From the NCBI RefSeq assembly GCF_002127325.2, contig NC_035438.2, forward strand, positions 146,829,207-146,893,206: a DNA stretch of 64,000 bases. The letters are read 5' to 3'. This DNA comes from Helianthus annuus (lineage: Eukaryota > Streptophyta > Magnoliopsida > Asterales > Asteraceae). The notes below the pieces were generated by a model. It searched no databases. It was given only the letters and a program-made list of their open reading frames with translations, and had not been told where the DNA came from. A program made the translations under genes and the position numbers. Below, piece after piece: positions 1 to 11,368 of the stretch; within the stretch, counting starts at the first letter, position 1, and every line of letters begins with the position of its first letter.

Positions 1-128
1 GGACAACTATCACTCAAGTCTTCGCCAGAGTTAGAGGTGATATCAGGAACAACGAAGTTGCTTTTATTCGAATGTGATCTCAACAATTCTTCTTGGGTAT
101 CGTCTTGAGATGAATTAATGATATCCAT
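1..128 (-). CDS. possible start of EA internal reading frame (partial)
   Basis: On the minus strand an ATG at 128 opens a frame of 42 codons running off the window edge without a stop; the frame is open from about 167. The translation is acidic and serine/asparagine-rich and I do not recognise it. It lies about 550 nt downstream of the primer site, a plausible place for the first frame of an Athila-like element, but an open stretch of this length can also be chance. Confidence 0.25.
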   Translation of the reverse strand, partial: MDIINSSQDDTQEELLRSHSNKSNFVVPDITSNSGEDLSDSC

Positions 129-678
129 CTCAAGTTCTTTTACCCAATTAAGAATTAGATCTTCCAATTAAAATAATTCATCAAGAAGCATTTCTCCTAG
201 AAGAGTCGATTGAGAGCATTCGAGGGAGAGATAAGGATTATTTTTACTTTCGCCCCTCTTAAGGCTACAAGAAAACAATGGGTCTACATAGTGGGGCTTG
301 TAATTTAGAAAATAACATTTTAATCTTTATGATTGCCACCACATATTTGACACCACGTACCATAAGAGGGCCGATAGTAAAAAAAATCAGTATTACTCAT
401 ATTTGTGTTAGAAATTATCAACCGTCGGGATCTTACGGTTCTGTTTTCAGTAACTGATACTTGGGCACGGGGCGTGTTGAGTGGGCACGGCGAAGTGTTT
501 AGCTAGTGTCTGACTTAAAACAGGATTGCCAGTAACAAAGATTGGGCACAGGGCGTGTTCAGCGGGCACGGCCAGTGCTGAGTTCTGCAGAAGTTGAAAA
601 TTACGAAAAATCCGAAAAAAAAACAGAAAAATAAGAAAAACGATTAGGCCGTTGATTCCTAACTTTCTTAAAATCCTT
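129..678 (-). other. EA leader, non-coding
   Basis: Between the primer site and the possible first frame. It is AT-rich with no supported gene. Two copies of a GC-rich motif (GGGCACGGGGCGTGTT at about 473 and a variant at about 543) match a motif in the LTR of the same element at about 44690. Confidence 0.5.
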
Positions 679-699
679 GTGTCCCCGGCAACAGCGCCA
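679..699 (-). promoter_or_regulatory. EA primer-binding site (Athila/Tat class)
   Basis: The minus strand reads TGGCGCTGTTGCCGGGGACAC six bases inside the LTR end. This differs by one base from the usual TGGCGCCGTTGCCGGGG primer site of Athila/Tat elements. It fixes both the orientation (minus) and the LTR boundary. Confidence 0.8.
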
Positions 700-705
700 A
701 AAACA

Positions 706-1487
706 TGATGCGTGTGTGGTGGTATATATATTTTATGTATATTTTTAGCCCTTTTTACACTTTAGTCAAGTTTTAAATATAAAACACGATATTTTAATAA
801 CACCACACACACATATGGGCAAGTGCACCCATCGTGAGCGTAGTATAGTGTTGGTAAGATACCGAGGTCGTCCAAGGACACAAGAGCTTTTAGTATCGGT
901 TTATCCTCAACGTCTAATCAAATCAAAAATTTAGAAAAAGGTTTTAAACTAGAAAATAAAAACTAAAAATGCTGAAAAATAAAAATAAAAACAGATAGAC
1001 AAGATGAATCACTTGGATCTGACTTGCCTTTAGTGTAACCTTTGATTATTTCCGCACTTTTGCACTTTTTAAGAGATTATCTTAGTTATAGTAGTAGGCC
1101 CCTCTTTTGAAGGTGACGTTACCCTCAACCCAGTAGTTTGAGTCAGCAAGGATACAATCCTAAAGGGTTGGATTATTGAAAGATAATTAATTAAGTTATT
1201 AATGCGTAATGTGGTAGGCCCCTCTTTTGAAGGTGACGTTACCCTCGGCTAAGTAGTTTGAGTCAGCAGGGATACAATCCTAAATAGCCGGGTTAAAGTT
1301 TTAATAGAAGTTTATATATGAGGGGGTCAAGGAGTTCGGACCCCCGCCATCCAATACCAATGTGTATTGAAGGAGGTCCTACTAAAGTTGACCCAGGTCC
1401 TTGCAGGATCTATACACTGAACAAGGCAAGACTCTTACCAAACCATTCCCTTAACCCCCGACCAGGTAGCCAACATATCTCCATATA
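706..1487 (-). repeat. EA 5' LTR, R/U5-side segment
   Basis: LTR part left of the E1 insertion, including the ATATA TSD copy at 1483-1487. It contains a direct repeat of about 120 bp: the block starting GTAGGCCCCTCTTTTG at 1094 recurs at 1214, each followed by a GACGTTACCCTC and a GAGTCAGCA segment. A short frame over 1318-1539 is part LTR and part E1, so it is not a gene. Confidence 0.75.
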
Positions 1488-4346
1488 TGTAACACCCCGT
1501 GTTTTCGAATGTCAAAGTCAAAATCCAAGTCAACTTTGACTTTGATTAATCTATTTTATATTTTACTTGTATTATGTGGAGTAAGTGTTGTTAATCTATG
1601 AATCGAAGTAATCGAATGTTTAATCGACGCGAACCGAATTACGACATTGAATAGTAGGAAGTAACAATGCAATAAAGTTAATCAATCGATAATCAAGCCA
1701 ATCGAATCATCAAATGAAATCGAAACTCAAACTATGCGAATTTGATTGTTATTATACGTGTGTGTGTGCCTTATGTGTTACTTGTGCATGTTTACTTTAT
1801 GTATTGAGTGGTGATCAATAAAATCAAATCAAATCGAAACTCGAAACTCAATCGAATGCAATCGAAACCGAATTATGATGAATGGTTACGTAAAGATAGT
1901 GTAGAATATAGATGCTTGTATGTAGATATAGTGGTTGGGACTGAAAGTAATTTGGATAGGAAACTCTATCGTACTCGTATCGTCTTCAATCGAAATCGAA
2001 ATATCAGAAATCGCCGCACCGAACACTCGAACAAGGTTGTGGATCGATCAGGCTGTCAGCCGATAGAACAGCCCAGCCGATCGGACGGACTGTCCGATCG
2101 AGCAGGCTGTCCGATCGGGATGCCTGGCTGATCGGCCAGCCCTTTCCTCTTTTGGAAGCCTATAAATAGGCCTGTCATTGTCATTCTTTCCACTTTTAGA
2201 AACTCTCTGACCGACCAGCTCGTGCTCCCCTTCTTTTCTCAGATTTCTCTCGATTCCGGTAAGTTTTCATCCTAAATCTTGTACTTTCTTGATCAATACA
2301 CACTCCTACACCTTTCTATCTTTCAAATCTTGATTTCTAACCGTGAAATCATCAAGATCTAAGCATTCTAGGATGATGTCATCATGGTGTTCTTCAAGAA
2401 CATCATGTTTTGTCCTTGTTCCACCATGAATAGCTTGGATCTAACCGATTTCCACATAAACAAACTAAGATCTATCGCAAGATCTGAACTTTTTCATGGT
2501 GTAAGGATTGAAAGGAGGATTTCCAACTTTCTTTCAACTCTTATACACTCAATGCCTTCAAAACAGGTAGAAACGGAGCTTGAGCCAACTCACCAATCAT
2601 TCTAATGGATGAGTGGTTCAAGATTCGGATTCTATCTACGAGGTTCACCGATTTCGGGTGAAACGTTGAACTGCCGTTCCGAACAGTTCACCGGCCGGAC
2701 TTGGGTGATTCCTGTCCAAGCAGGGGAAGCCAGTAAGAACGAAGGTTCCATGGTTCAGCTCGTTGTCAAACTACGTCGATATAACGTCAAATAATCAGAA
2801 CAGCCAAGTGTTAGACAAACAGGCTGACCAGGTCAAGATGCTGACTGAACGGTTAGACTGTTCGAATGGACAGCCTAACCGATCGGACATGTCAGCCGCT
2901 CGACCAGGCCAGCCGATCGGCTAGCATATGGCCCCACAAATTGACAATTTCATGAAGTATGGTATTGAACGAAGTAATGTCCGATCGAACAACTGATTGG
3001 TAAACATTACTCTTCGGATCATGAGATACTATGCTTCAACACTTAATCGATTTTCAACTCGTTCGACGTATTGGAATGCCACCCGATCGAACATGTTGTC
3101 CGATCAGGTGACATCCTGCCGAGGACTCACTACTGAAGTGTCTAACCGATCGGTTAAGCCGACCGATCGAACGGCTCATCCGATCGATCGACCTGAAAGG
3201 GCAAGAACACTTCAATGTTCTCAAATACTACAACGAAAACCTCAAAAGTACAAACCATCATAAACAAACACATCCTACCCAAAGGAAGAAACAATCCACT
3301 AGAACAAGCCAGCCGATCGGTCCTACCGGCCGATCGAACGGGCTGTCCGAACGGACCTTCCAACCAACGAACCACCCGTCCGATCGAACCTACAGTCCGA
3401 TCGACCAGGCTGTTCGACCCTCCATCACTTGTTTCCATTTTACGTGTTACTCATCGTTATACTATCGAACTATTCAGACTAACCCTACTCTCAAGCGCTC
3501 CCTTCAATCCATCAATGAATCGCTGTGAGTATACTCGATCTCTTTTAGCTTTTAGCACTTTTGGGTGTTACATACGTTACTTATTTCAAAACACAATCGA
3601 CACACTACTCAATTATTTGAACGCTAACCGATTCGCATGTATTACGTGACTAAATGAATGCTTGTTGTTATGTTTACACGTGGAATGCTGTCTACCTGCC
3701 TTAACGACGTAGTACTATAGTTTGGACTCAGCACCCGTTCACACGGGAGTTGTTAAGGATAATTACTTGCTTGGATTACGGTGGTAATCATGTATTGCGA
3801 ACTGTCTCGGACAGTCAACCCGCAGTTATTGGTATCGATAGATCCATGTCGATAATTAACATGCTTCGTTTTCCTCTGTGTACGTGCTGGTTATGCGTAA
3901 ACAATTTCGAACCCTATTATGCTATTATCAAACTTGTATGCTCACCTTTACATTATATGTATTGACTTTATTTTAACGTATGTGACAGGTGTTTAAGATG
4001 TTTGCTTGCTAGGAAAGCGAGGCTAGAATAAAGCACTAGAGCCCCCCAACAAATAGTTGTCTGTCAGGAATAAGGGACTAGAGCATAGTTGTCTGTAGAT
4101 CTTGTCAGACCGGGTCTTTAGAAGCATTTGAACAATATTAATATTATTTATTTATTTAAATCTGAGTTGTCGGAACAGAATATTTGACTAGTTGTTATCT
4201 GTAATAATTTGTTTTACTATTTGGGATACGGTATGGGACGTATTATTTAAACTAGATGGTAATGATAGTTGTTATGGAAACTTCTGGACAATCTGTTTTG
4301 CTCAGTGCCATGCCCCGATGATTCCGCTATCGGTTGGGGTGTGACA
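1488..4346 (+). repeat. E1 5' LTR (2859 bp)
   Basis: Runs from TGTAACACCCC to GGGGTGTGACA and matches 28628-30554 plus 43035-43983. It has an unusual density of CCGATCGG-type palindromes, clustered at about 2047-2135 and again at 2830-3420. Small reading frames such as 2384-2605 and 3750-3965 recur in both LTR copies and have no recognisable product, so they are not called genes. Confidence 0.92.
2161..2170 (+). promoter_or_regulatory. E1 LTR TATA box
   Basis: TATAAATAGG follows a CG-rich palindromic cluster in the LTR, and the same box is conserved at 29318-29327 in the 3' LTR. It is the best candidate for the element's Pol II promoter; transcription would start about 30 bp downstream. Confidence 0.7.
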
Positions 4347-4349
4347 GAT

Positions 4350-4362
4350 TGGTATCAGAGCC
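4350..4362 (+). promoter_or_regulatory. E1 primer-binding site (Met tRNA)
   Basis: TGGTATCAGAGCC lies three bases after the LTR end, the standard initiator-Met tRNA primer site of plant LTR retrotransposons. It confirms plus-strand orientation. Confidence 0.9.
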
Positions 4363-5502
4363 ATAACTATAGGGAATTGGACTAGACAGGACCTAGTCTG
4401 GGTCGCTGTCTTAAAGACCTAGACTACAGTTAGGAACCAACAGACCCAGTGTATATGCTAAATCCTGCCATTCTACACCATCACTACACTCGAATTTTCA
4501 ATGATGAGAAGGCGATTTGGCCAGGATCAGGTGTGAAAACCGTAAACTCCCGACTAAATTGTTGGATCAATGTTGTTTTATCCACCTATTAAAGGATTCT
4601 TCATTACTTTTCAATGACAAACGAGGAGACTTATACCAAATCAGGAGTGAAATCCATATTTTGATGAATAATCTCCTCAATTTTACCAAATCAAGGAAGA
4701 AATTGCTAAGCCAGGGGTGAAACCCAAACCTTGGTAATTTATTCCAACTTTTATTCATCTCACCAAAGCCTCGACAGATTCCAATGACCTGAACTCACGA
4801 GTATGACCTAGGGAATACATGCTGGATGCCCAAGAATCGAGGCGAAAGCACGATCCCAAAGGTCAAAATGTGACGACAAGTCCATTTGTGAATAGTCGAA
4901 TTGCTTTGGGTAGTCAATGTCTAGTAGCCGCAGACAATCTATCTCTCGATTTTTAGGTGTTTTCGATTCTGAGTCGGCGGGCGCCACTCTGATGACTCGT
5001 TGATTTTATGTGTTATATGTGTTTAACTGCTTATATGTTTAAAATTTTGAGGATTTATTCGATTTTTGCCATCACTCGATCGACACACACGACTCACATT
5101 GCTCTCCTATCTCAATACGCTAACAAATCGTTACACACTTAGACGATGCTAAGACACAATAAACACTATACTATAATTGACACGCTATACTATTATACGA
5201 TACTATTCGATATACTATACGCGATCACTATATACGAACGACACGCGAGCTTTGAATGATAGGTTTGTATATTCTGACTGCTTCTGTGATTAAATGTGTA
5301 TGTGCTTCTGTGCTTATGTGTCTCTGTGCTCTACGTGCCTACGTGCTTATGTGCTTCTGTGATTACGTGAATCTGTGACTTTGTGCCTATGTGTTATGTG
5401 ACGCGTGTTTCGACGTGTACCTGAGCTTTAGTTAGAACTAGACGTGTGAGGTGAGATTCAATCATGTTGTGTTGAGTCCTGTGACGATGTCTGTTGCAGA
5501 CA
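4363..5502 (+). other. E1 5' leader with degenerate GTGCTT..GTG array
   Basis: Non-coding leader between primer site and gag. At 5278-5405 a 10-12-nt unit of the form TGTGCTTCTGTG recurs about ten times with drift. A TTGCAG directly precedes the gag ATG at 5503 and could be a splice acceptor, but this is weak. Nothing else is recognised here. Confidence 0.6.
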
Positions 5503-8500
5503 ATGTCGTCTGGATCCCGACACCATCTTACTCGCCAAGAAAAGAGAGACAAGCGTCTCGCTGCTATCATTGCCAAGAGTGTGGCAAAAGCTGTAAGTGA
5601 GGTGTATGAAAACGTCAGCAAATCGTCTGAGCAGTCGCGAACTGAAGCTCCTAAGGATGCTAACAAGACTGTTTTTAGCTTCAAACAGTTTAAAGCATGC
5701 GGACCCAAAGAGTTTACCAGAGAAGATGACCCTACCGCCATGTTTCAATGGTTCGATTCGGTTGAAGTCACTCTGCGCCAAAGCGATTATCCTGAAAATC
5801 TCCGCACCCTCAATGCGACCGGCGTCTTCCAGTCCCGAGCTCTAGACTGGTGGACGGCCGAACGAAACAAGCGCGGGAATGATGCAGCTTATGAGCTGAC
5901 TTGGGAAGAGTTGAAGGCAATCATGATGGACGAATTCTGCCCTCCCCATGAACGCCAAAAGCTGGAGGACGAGTTTTGGAACATCAAGCAGAAGGACGAA
6001 GACAACGCTGCTTTAACTGATCGCTTCAAGCAGCTTAGCATTATCTGTCCCGATCAAGTCAAGACGCCAGATATGGCCATCAAGAAGTATATTCGAGCTC
6101 TACCCGATTATGTTGCCAATTTTGTTCATGCTGCCAAGACCTCATCAATCGAGGAAACTTACTTGCTTGTCGCCGAGATCAATGACAAGCGGGTGAAGTC
6201 TGGTTTTGGGGATAAACAATCCAAGTCTCTGCATCAAGCCACCACCACATCGACCGTCGACACCACCACTGCTCAACCCTCCAAGTCCTCACGCCGAAAG
6301 AAAAAGCACAACAACAACAGCACCAGCAACAAGAACTGTGCTGTGACAACAACTGCCGCCCCTTTGCAAGCCGTACAGGCTCCGCAGCAGTCTCACCACC
6401 GACAAGCTCCAGTGACCAATGCGCCGCCAGCAAAGCGCGCTTACACAGGTCCCCACCCGCTCTGCCCGACATACTCATATCATCATCCGGTGGGAATCGC
6501 CTGTCGTTTCTGCGCCCACTGCAACCTCTACGGGCATTTCACTGCGAACTACCGCTATGGTCCCCGTCAAGCCCCAGTTCAAGCCGCCGCTCATCAAGCT
6601 CTACTTCTAGCCCCTCAAGGCCAACCTGCAGCTCAAGCACCAGTGTTCAATGCTCGAGTCTGCTTTGCATGTGGTGATCCTAACCACTTTGCAAACATGT
6701 GCCCGAACAGGGTGGTGAAACAAGAGCCCCAACAGCAACAGCAGCAGCCTCAACAGCAGCAACAAGCAGGTCGTGCCAGAACCTTCAACATCACCGCCCG
6801 TCAAGCCCAGGCTGACAACAACGTGGTTAATGGTACGTTCCTTGTGAATGGTATTTATGCATCATGTTTGTTTGATACCGGAGCCGATAACTGCTTTGTG
6901 TCGTTTGAATTCGAGAAGCTCCTTAGTAGTAAGCGCTCTTATCTCCCCTCGTCATTCGAAGTTGAAGTTGCTACTGGAAGAACCGTCGCCGTCAACTCTG
7001 TTCTCCGTGATTGTACCCTCGAGCTCAACAATCACATCTTCCCAATCGATCTTATTCCGATGCAGCTCGGAAGTTTTGACGTCATAGTAGGCATGGACTT
7101 TCTTCACGAAAACCATGCTGAAGTTGTGTGTTTTGATAAGATGATTCGATTCTCGCTCGCAAACGGTGATCTATTATGTGTGTATGGCGAAACAGCTTCA
7201 AAAGGTCTCAAGCTCATGTCATGCGTCCAAGCTAGCAAGTACCTCCGTAAGGAATACAGCGCTTTCTTGGCCAACATTATAGTAGCGGAGAAGGAAAAGA
7301 AAAAGAAGGCCGAAGTCAAAGACGTTCCAGTGGTTCGTAAATTTCCTCAGGTGTTCCCTGGTGATCTTCCCGGGCTACCGCCAAGTCGTGATATCGACTT
7401 TCGTATCGACCTTATTCCTGGAGCTAACCCTGTTGCTAAAGCCCCTTATCGACTCGCGCCATCCGAAATAAGGGAACTCTCGAACCAACTCCAGGAGTTA
7501 CTTGAAAAAGGCTTTATTCGCCCGAGCACCTCTCCTTGGGGCGCACCAGTCCTCTTCGTCAAAAAGAAGGATGGGTCGTTCAGGATGTGTATCGACTATC
7601 GGGAGTTGAATAAGTTAACCATCAAGAACCGTTACCCTCTACCTTGAATCGACGATTTGTTTGATCAGTTACAAGGTGCATGGTGTTTCTCGAAGATCGA
7701 TTTACGCTCAGATTATCATCAGTTAAGCATACAAGAGGAAGACATACCCAAAACCGCCTTTCGCACTCGTTAAGGCCACTATGAATTCGTTGTTATGCCT
7801 TTTGGTCTAACCAACACACCCGCGGTTTTTATGGATCTGGTGAATCGCGTGTGTAAGCCTTATCTTGACCGTTTCATCATCGTATTCATCGACGATGTCC
7901 TAATTTATTCCAAGTCGAAAGCCGAACACGCGCAACATCTACGTTTGGTTCTCGAGTTACTCCAGGGGAACCAACTCTATGCCAAGTTCTCCAAGTGTGA
8001 ATTTTGGTTGGAGGAGGTCCATTTCCTGGGTCACATCGTGAATAGTCAAGGTATCCATGTCGATCCCGCGAAGATTGAAGCAGTTAAGAGCTGGATTACG
8101 CCTAAGAACCCATCTGAAGTTCGTTCTTTTCTCGGACTAGCGGGCTATTATCGACGATTTATCGAATGGTTCTCTAAGATCGCTGTGCCACTTACCGCTC
8201 TTGCCCATAAAGACATGTCTTTTGTTTGGGGAACTGAACAGGAGTCTGCTTTTCAAACCCTCAAGCACAAGCTCTGCAATGCTCCTGTTCTCGCGTTGCC
8301 AAACGGAAACAACGATTTCATTGTCTATTGTGATGCTTCCAACCTTGGTCTTGGCTGTGTTCTCATGGAACGGGACAAGGTTATAGCTTACGCATCTCGT
8401 CAGCTCAAAATCCATGAGAAGAACTATACAACCCATGATCTCGAGCTAGGCGCAGTTGTTTTTACATTGAAGATTTGGCGACACTACCTGTATGGTACCA

Positions 8501-9334
8501 AGTGTACGATCTTCACCGATCACAGGAGTTTACAACACATCTTTAATCAGAAAGAACTTAACATTACGACTGTGAGATTCGTTATCACCCGGGCAAGGCA
8601 AATGTTGTTGCCGACGCGCTCAGCAGACGGAGTTATTTGCTCAGTATTCGCAATACCCAAGCCCAGCACAACCTCGAAACTATCATCCGCGAAGCCCAGC
8701 ATGCTTGTTTTAACGAACGCACTTTGAAGAAAGAGAGGATCTACCACGATGGAGCTCAACTGGTAAGCAAAGCGAATGGGATTTTCTATTATGTGGACCG
8801 AATTTGGATCCCTAAGCGGACCGGTTTGCGAAAGATTATAATGAACGAAGCCCACAAATCTCGATACTCTATTCATCCCGGTGCCGATAAAATGTACCAG
8901 GATCTTCGTTACAAGTACCGGTGGCTGGGTATGAAACGGGATATCGCCCTCTATGTTGGAAGTTGCCTGACTTGTGTGAGAGTTAAGGCTGAACATCAAC
9001 GACCTTCTGGCTTACTCGAACAACCTCCTATCCCTATATGGAAGTGGGAGAGTATAGCTATGGATTTCATAACCAAACTTCCGCCCACGCCATCAGGTCA
9101 CGACAGCATTTGGGTTATAGTTGATCGTCTGACCAAATCAGCCCACTTTTTGCCAATACGAGAAGACTACAAGGTAGAACGACTAGCCCTAATCTACACC
9201 GACGAGATCATTTGTAATCATGGTACGCCTCATGACATCATTTCCGACCGTGACGCTCGGTTTACTTCGCGATTGTGGGAAACGTTTCAAGCAGCGCTTG
9301 GTACGTCGCTTAACCTGAGTACCGCATTCCATCC
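5503..9334 (+). pseudogene. gag-pol: E1 gag-protease-RT-RNaseH-integrase (broken, first part)
   Basis: Encodes the polyprotein that copies the element RNA and integrates the DNA. Seen in order: Gag capsid region (about residues 1-240), Q/A/P-rich linker, CCHC knuckles (the first has lost its last Cys; the second is [14 protein letters not shown]), aspartic protease with FDTGAD, RT with the VFIDD catalytic motif, RNase H with YCDAS, then integrase zinc finger and the start of the DDE core (AMDF and SDRDARF). The ATG at 5503 is the first Met of the frame. Breaks: TGA at 7645-7647, TAA at 7771-7773, a small frameshifting deletion near 8565 at the RNase H/integrase linker, then insertion of E2 at 9335. 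No functional protein is expected. Confidence 0.92.
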
Positions 9335-9738
9335 TGTTGGTGCATCCATCTGTCGTCTTCATCTTGTATCGAGTCTTGTATAGAATTGTTTAGTTTAGAC
9401 CACGAAATGTTGATTTATCACGAAATGTTGATTTCCCAAGAAATGTTGATTTCCCACGAAATGAACATTGCACTTTCATGGGGAATCAGAAAGTTGCACT
9501 TTCATGGGGAATCAGAAATACTATAAATAGGGTAGTGATAGTGTCATTTCGTGGGGAATTAGAAATTGGTACCGAAGTGCTGCCGGTATATTCTTGTAAC
9601 CGTATTCTCTGTCAAATCAATATACAAGAAGGTTAAAGTGTGAATCAAGCTGTTTTCAAGTCTATACGTTTGTTTCCGCCTCTCGTATAGATAAGAACTC
9701 TTCTAAACGACTCGTTTAGGTCCGAAACCGATCCTACA
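9335..9738 (+). repeat. E2 5' LTR (404 bp)
   Basis: Contains two copies of a 26-bp GCACTTTC..TGGGGAAT unit (the 3' LTR has three), repeats of CACGAAATG, and a TATAAATAG box at 9522-9530. By hand count about 12 substitutions separate it from the 3' LTR, nearly all transitions. Confidence 0.92.
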
Positions 9739-9740
9739 AG

Positions 9741-9752
9741 TGGTATCAGAGC
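9741..9752 (+). promoter_or_regulatory. E2 primer-binding site (Met tRNA)
   Basis: TGGTATCAGAGC two bases after the 5' LTR end. Confidence 0.9.
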
Positions 9753-11299
9753 TCAGGAGGTAGAGATCTTGCCAAAACAGCCTGTTTTCATCACAAATTC
9801 TGTTTCTACACCATTCTTTTTCAAAATTTAACACTTTTCACGGTTAAAATCGGCCAAATTTCACATATATTGTGCGTAAACATGTTTTAATCAATCCTTG
9901 AAAGTTTCAAGTTTAAAATCGACCTAAAACTTGCATTTTTCATGATTCCGCTTGAAACTGCTCGAAGTTTGATGACATCAGCAACTGTTTAGATCTTATT
10001 TCGCTTGAAATCATGTGTTTTGCCTGATTCCGCTCGAAACTTCAGCTTGATTCCGCTCGAATTGAGGTTCCACTCGAAAAATAGTTGATTCCGCTCGAAA
10101 CTTCAGGTTAATTCCGCTCGAATTGAGGTTCTTCTCGAAAAATTGTGTTGATTCTGCTCGTATCGTGATCCCGTTCCATATATTATCTTGATTTCACTCC
10201 AACATGTTAAGTATTGATTTCGCTTGTAAAACAGTAGACTGATTCCGCTTGAATCAGTTGTGATAGTTGATTTTGCGTGAACACATGTCATCGGTCCAAT
10301 TAGAAATCAGATCATACATTGTGTCGGCTCATTGAGATTAGAACCAGACTATTGGAAATCGAGTTTAAATGTGAAAAGTAAAAATCAATTGAATCAAAAT
10401 TGTGATCACACTGCCCGAGTCAAATAGAGGTCCAATAGTTGTCGGTTTGGTGGGTATACATAAAACACCAGCCCAATCACATTTAAAAGTTATTGTTGGC
10501 AAAAGTGAGTTGGTTATACTAGTTTGCATGTGAAGGATATAAGTGTGTCGGCCATCAATGTGTTAACCCATGTGCTTTTGAACGGTCCAATAAGAATGAA
10601 TCAGTTGTCGGTTTAGTGTATATTAGTGGCCCAATCACATGTCTTGGATGAAAGTTGTGAGGACCTAATAGATCCGATCAATTTGTCCACTTCATACTTT
10701 ATGAACGGCCCAATAGCAATCAGTTTGATATAACAATCATTTGTTGGTTCAGTGGAGTTAAAGGCCCAATCACATTGAAAAGTTGTTGTCAGTTAGTGGA
10801 TTGGGCGACCCAGTGGGATTTGTTTAAAAAAAGGCTTATCAGTCCACATGAGTATCATTTGCGGCCCAATCATTGTTGTCGAATAAATGCATTTTAAAGG
10901 CCCAATCAGATTTATAGTATTAAAGGTCCAATCAGTTTTGGTGAAACAATATTGTTGTTAGTTGAGTTTTGTGATTTCAGTTAATATAATTGAAATTTAG
11001 CGGCCCAATGAGATGCTGTTTAGTGTAGGTGATAAACGGCCCAATCAAGTTTAATTGGTATCAAACATTTCATACAAAAGTTCACGAAAGTTTCAGTTGT
11101 CAGGTTCATTTCGTCGGCCCATGTGACTTAAATTTGTGTCAGATACATAAAGTCGAGTTCGGCCCAATTGAGTAAATTTTTATCAGTCCGTTCACTCAGT
11201 TTGCACGATTTGGAGTTTATTCAGTCCACGCGTCTTCAACACGAGTTCTAGATCGATTCAATCGTCACACACATTTCACATATTCAGTCCATTTAAACT
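9753..11299 (+). repeat. E2 leader: TTCCGCTCGAA array followed by GGCCCAAT array
   Basis: Non-coding leader of about 1.5 kb. From about 9945 to 10270 the motif GATTCCGCTCGAA recurs around ten times with drift. From about 10430 to 11170 the motif GGCCCAATCA (variants GGTCCAAT, GGCCCATG) recurs some 15-20 times at irregular spacing. E4 and E6 have the same two-part layout with a different first motif but the same second one. Confidence 0.75.
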
Positions 11300-11324
11300 G
11301 ATCATTTTGTTTGATTGTTTGCAG
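11298..11324 (+). promoter_or_regulatory. E2 putative splice acceptor upstream of gag
   Basis: A branch-point-like CTGAT at about 11299, a T-rich tract, then TTTGCAG ending at 11324, 45 nt before the gag ATG. The block is conserved in E4 (to 32509) and E6 (to 53183). The donor site is not identified. Confidence 0.45.
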
Positions 11325-11368
11325 GTATTATTTTTTACAAGGTGATAAATTTGTGAAAATCCAAAAAA

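Noticed and set aside
2384..2605. 73-codon frame in E1 5' LTR with a near copy at 29541-29762
   Set aside because: Both are the same LTR position; conservation reflects LTR identity, not selection, and there is no recognisable domain.
6179..6478. Minus-strand Cys/Trp-rich frame within E1 gag
   Set aside because: Antisense shadow of the Q/T/A-rich Gag linker.
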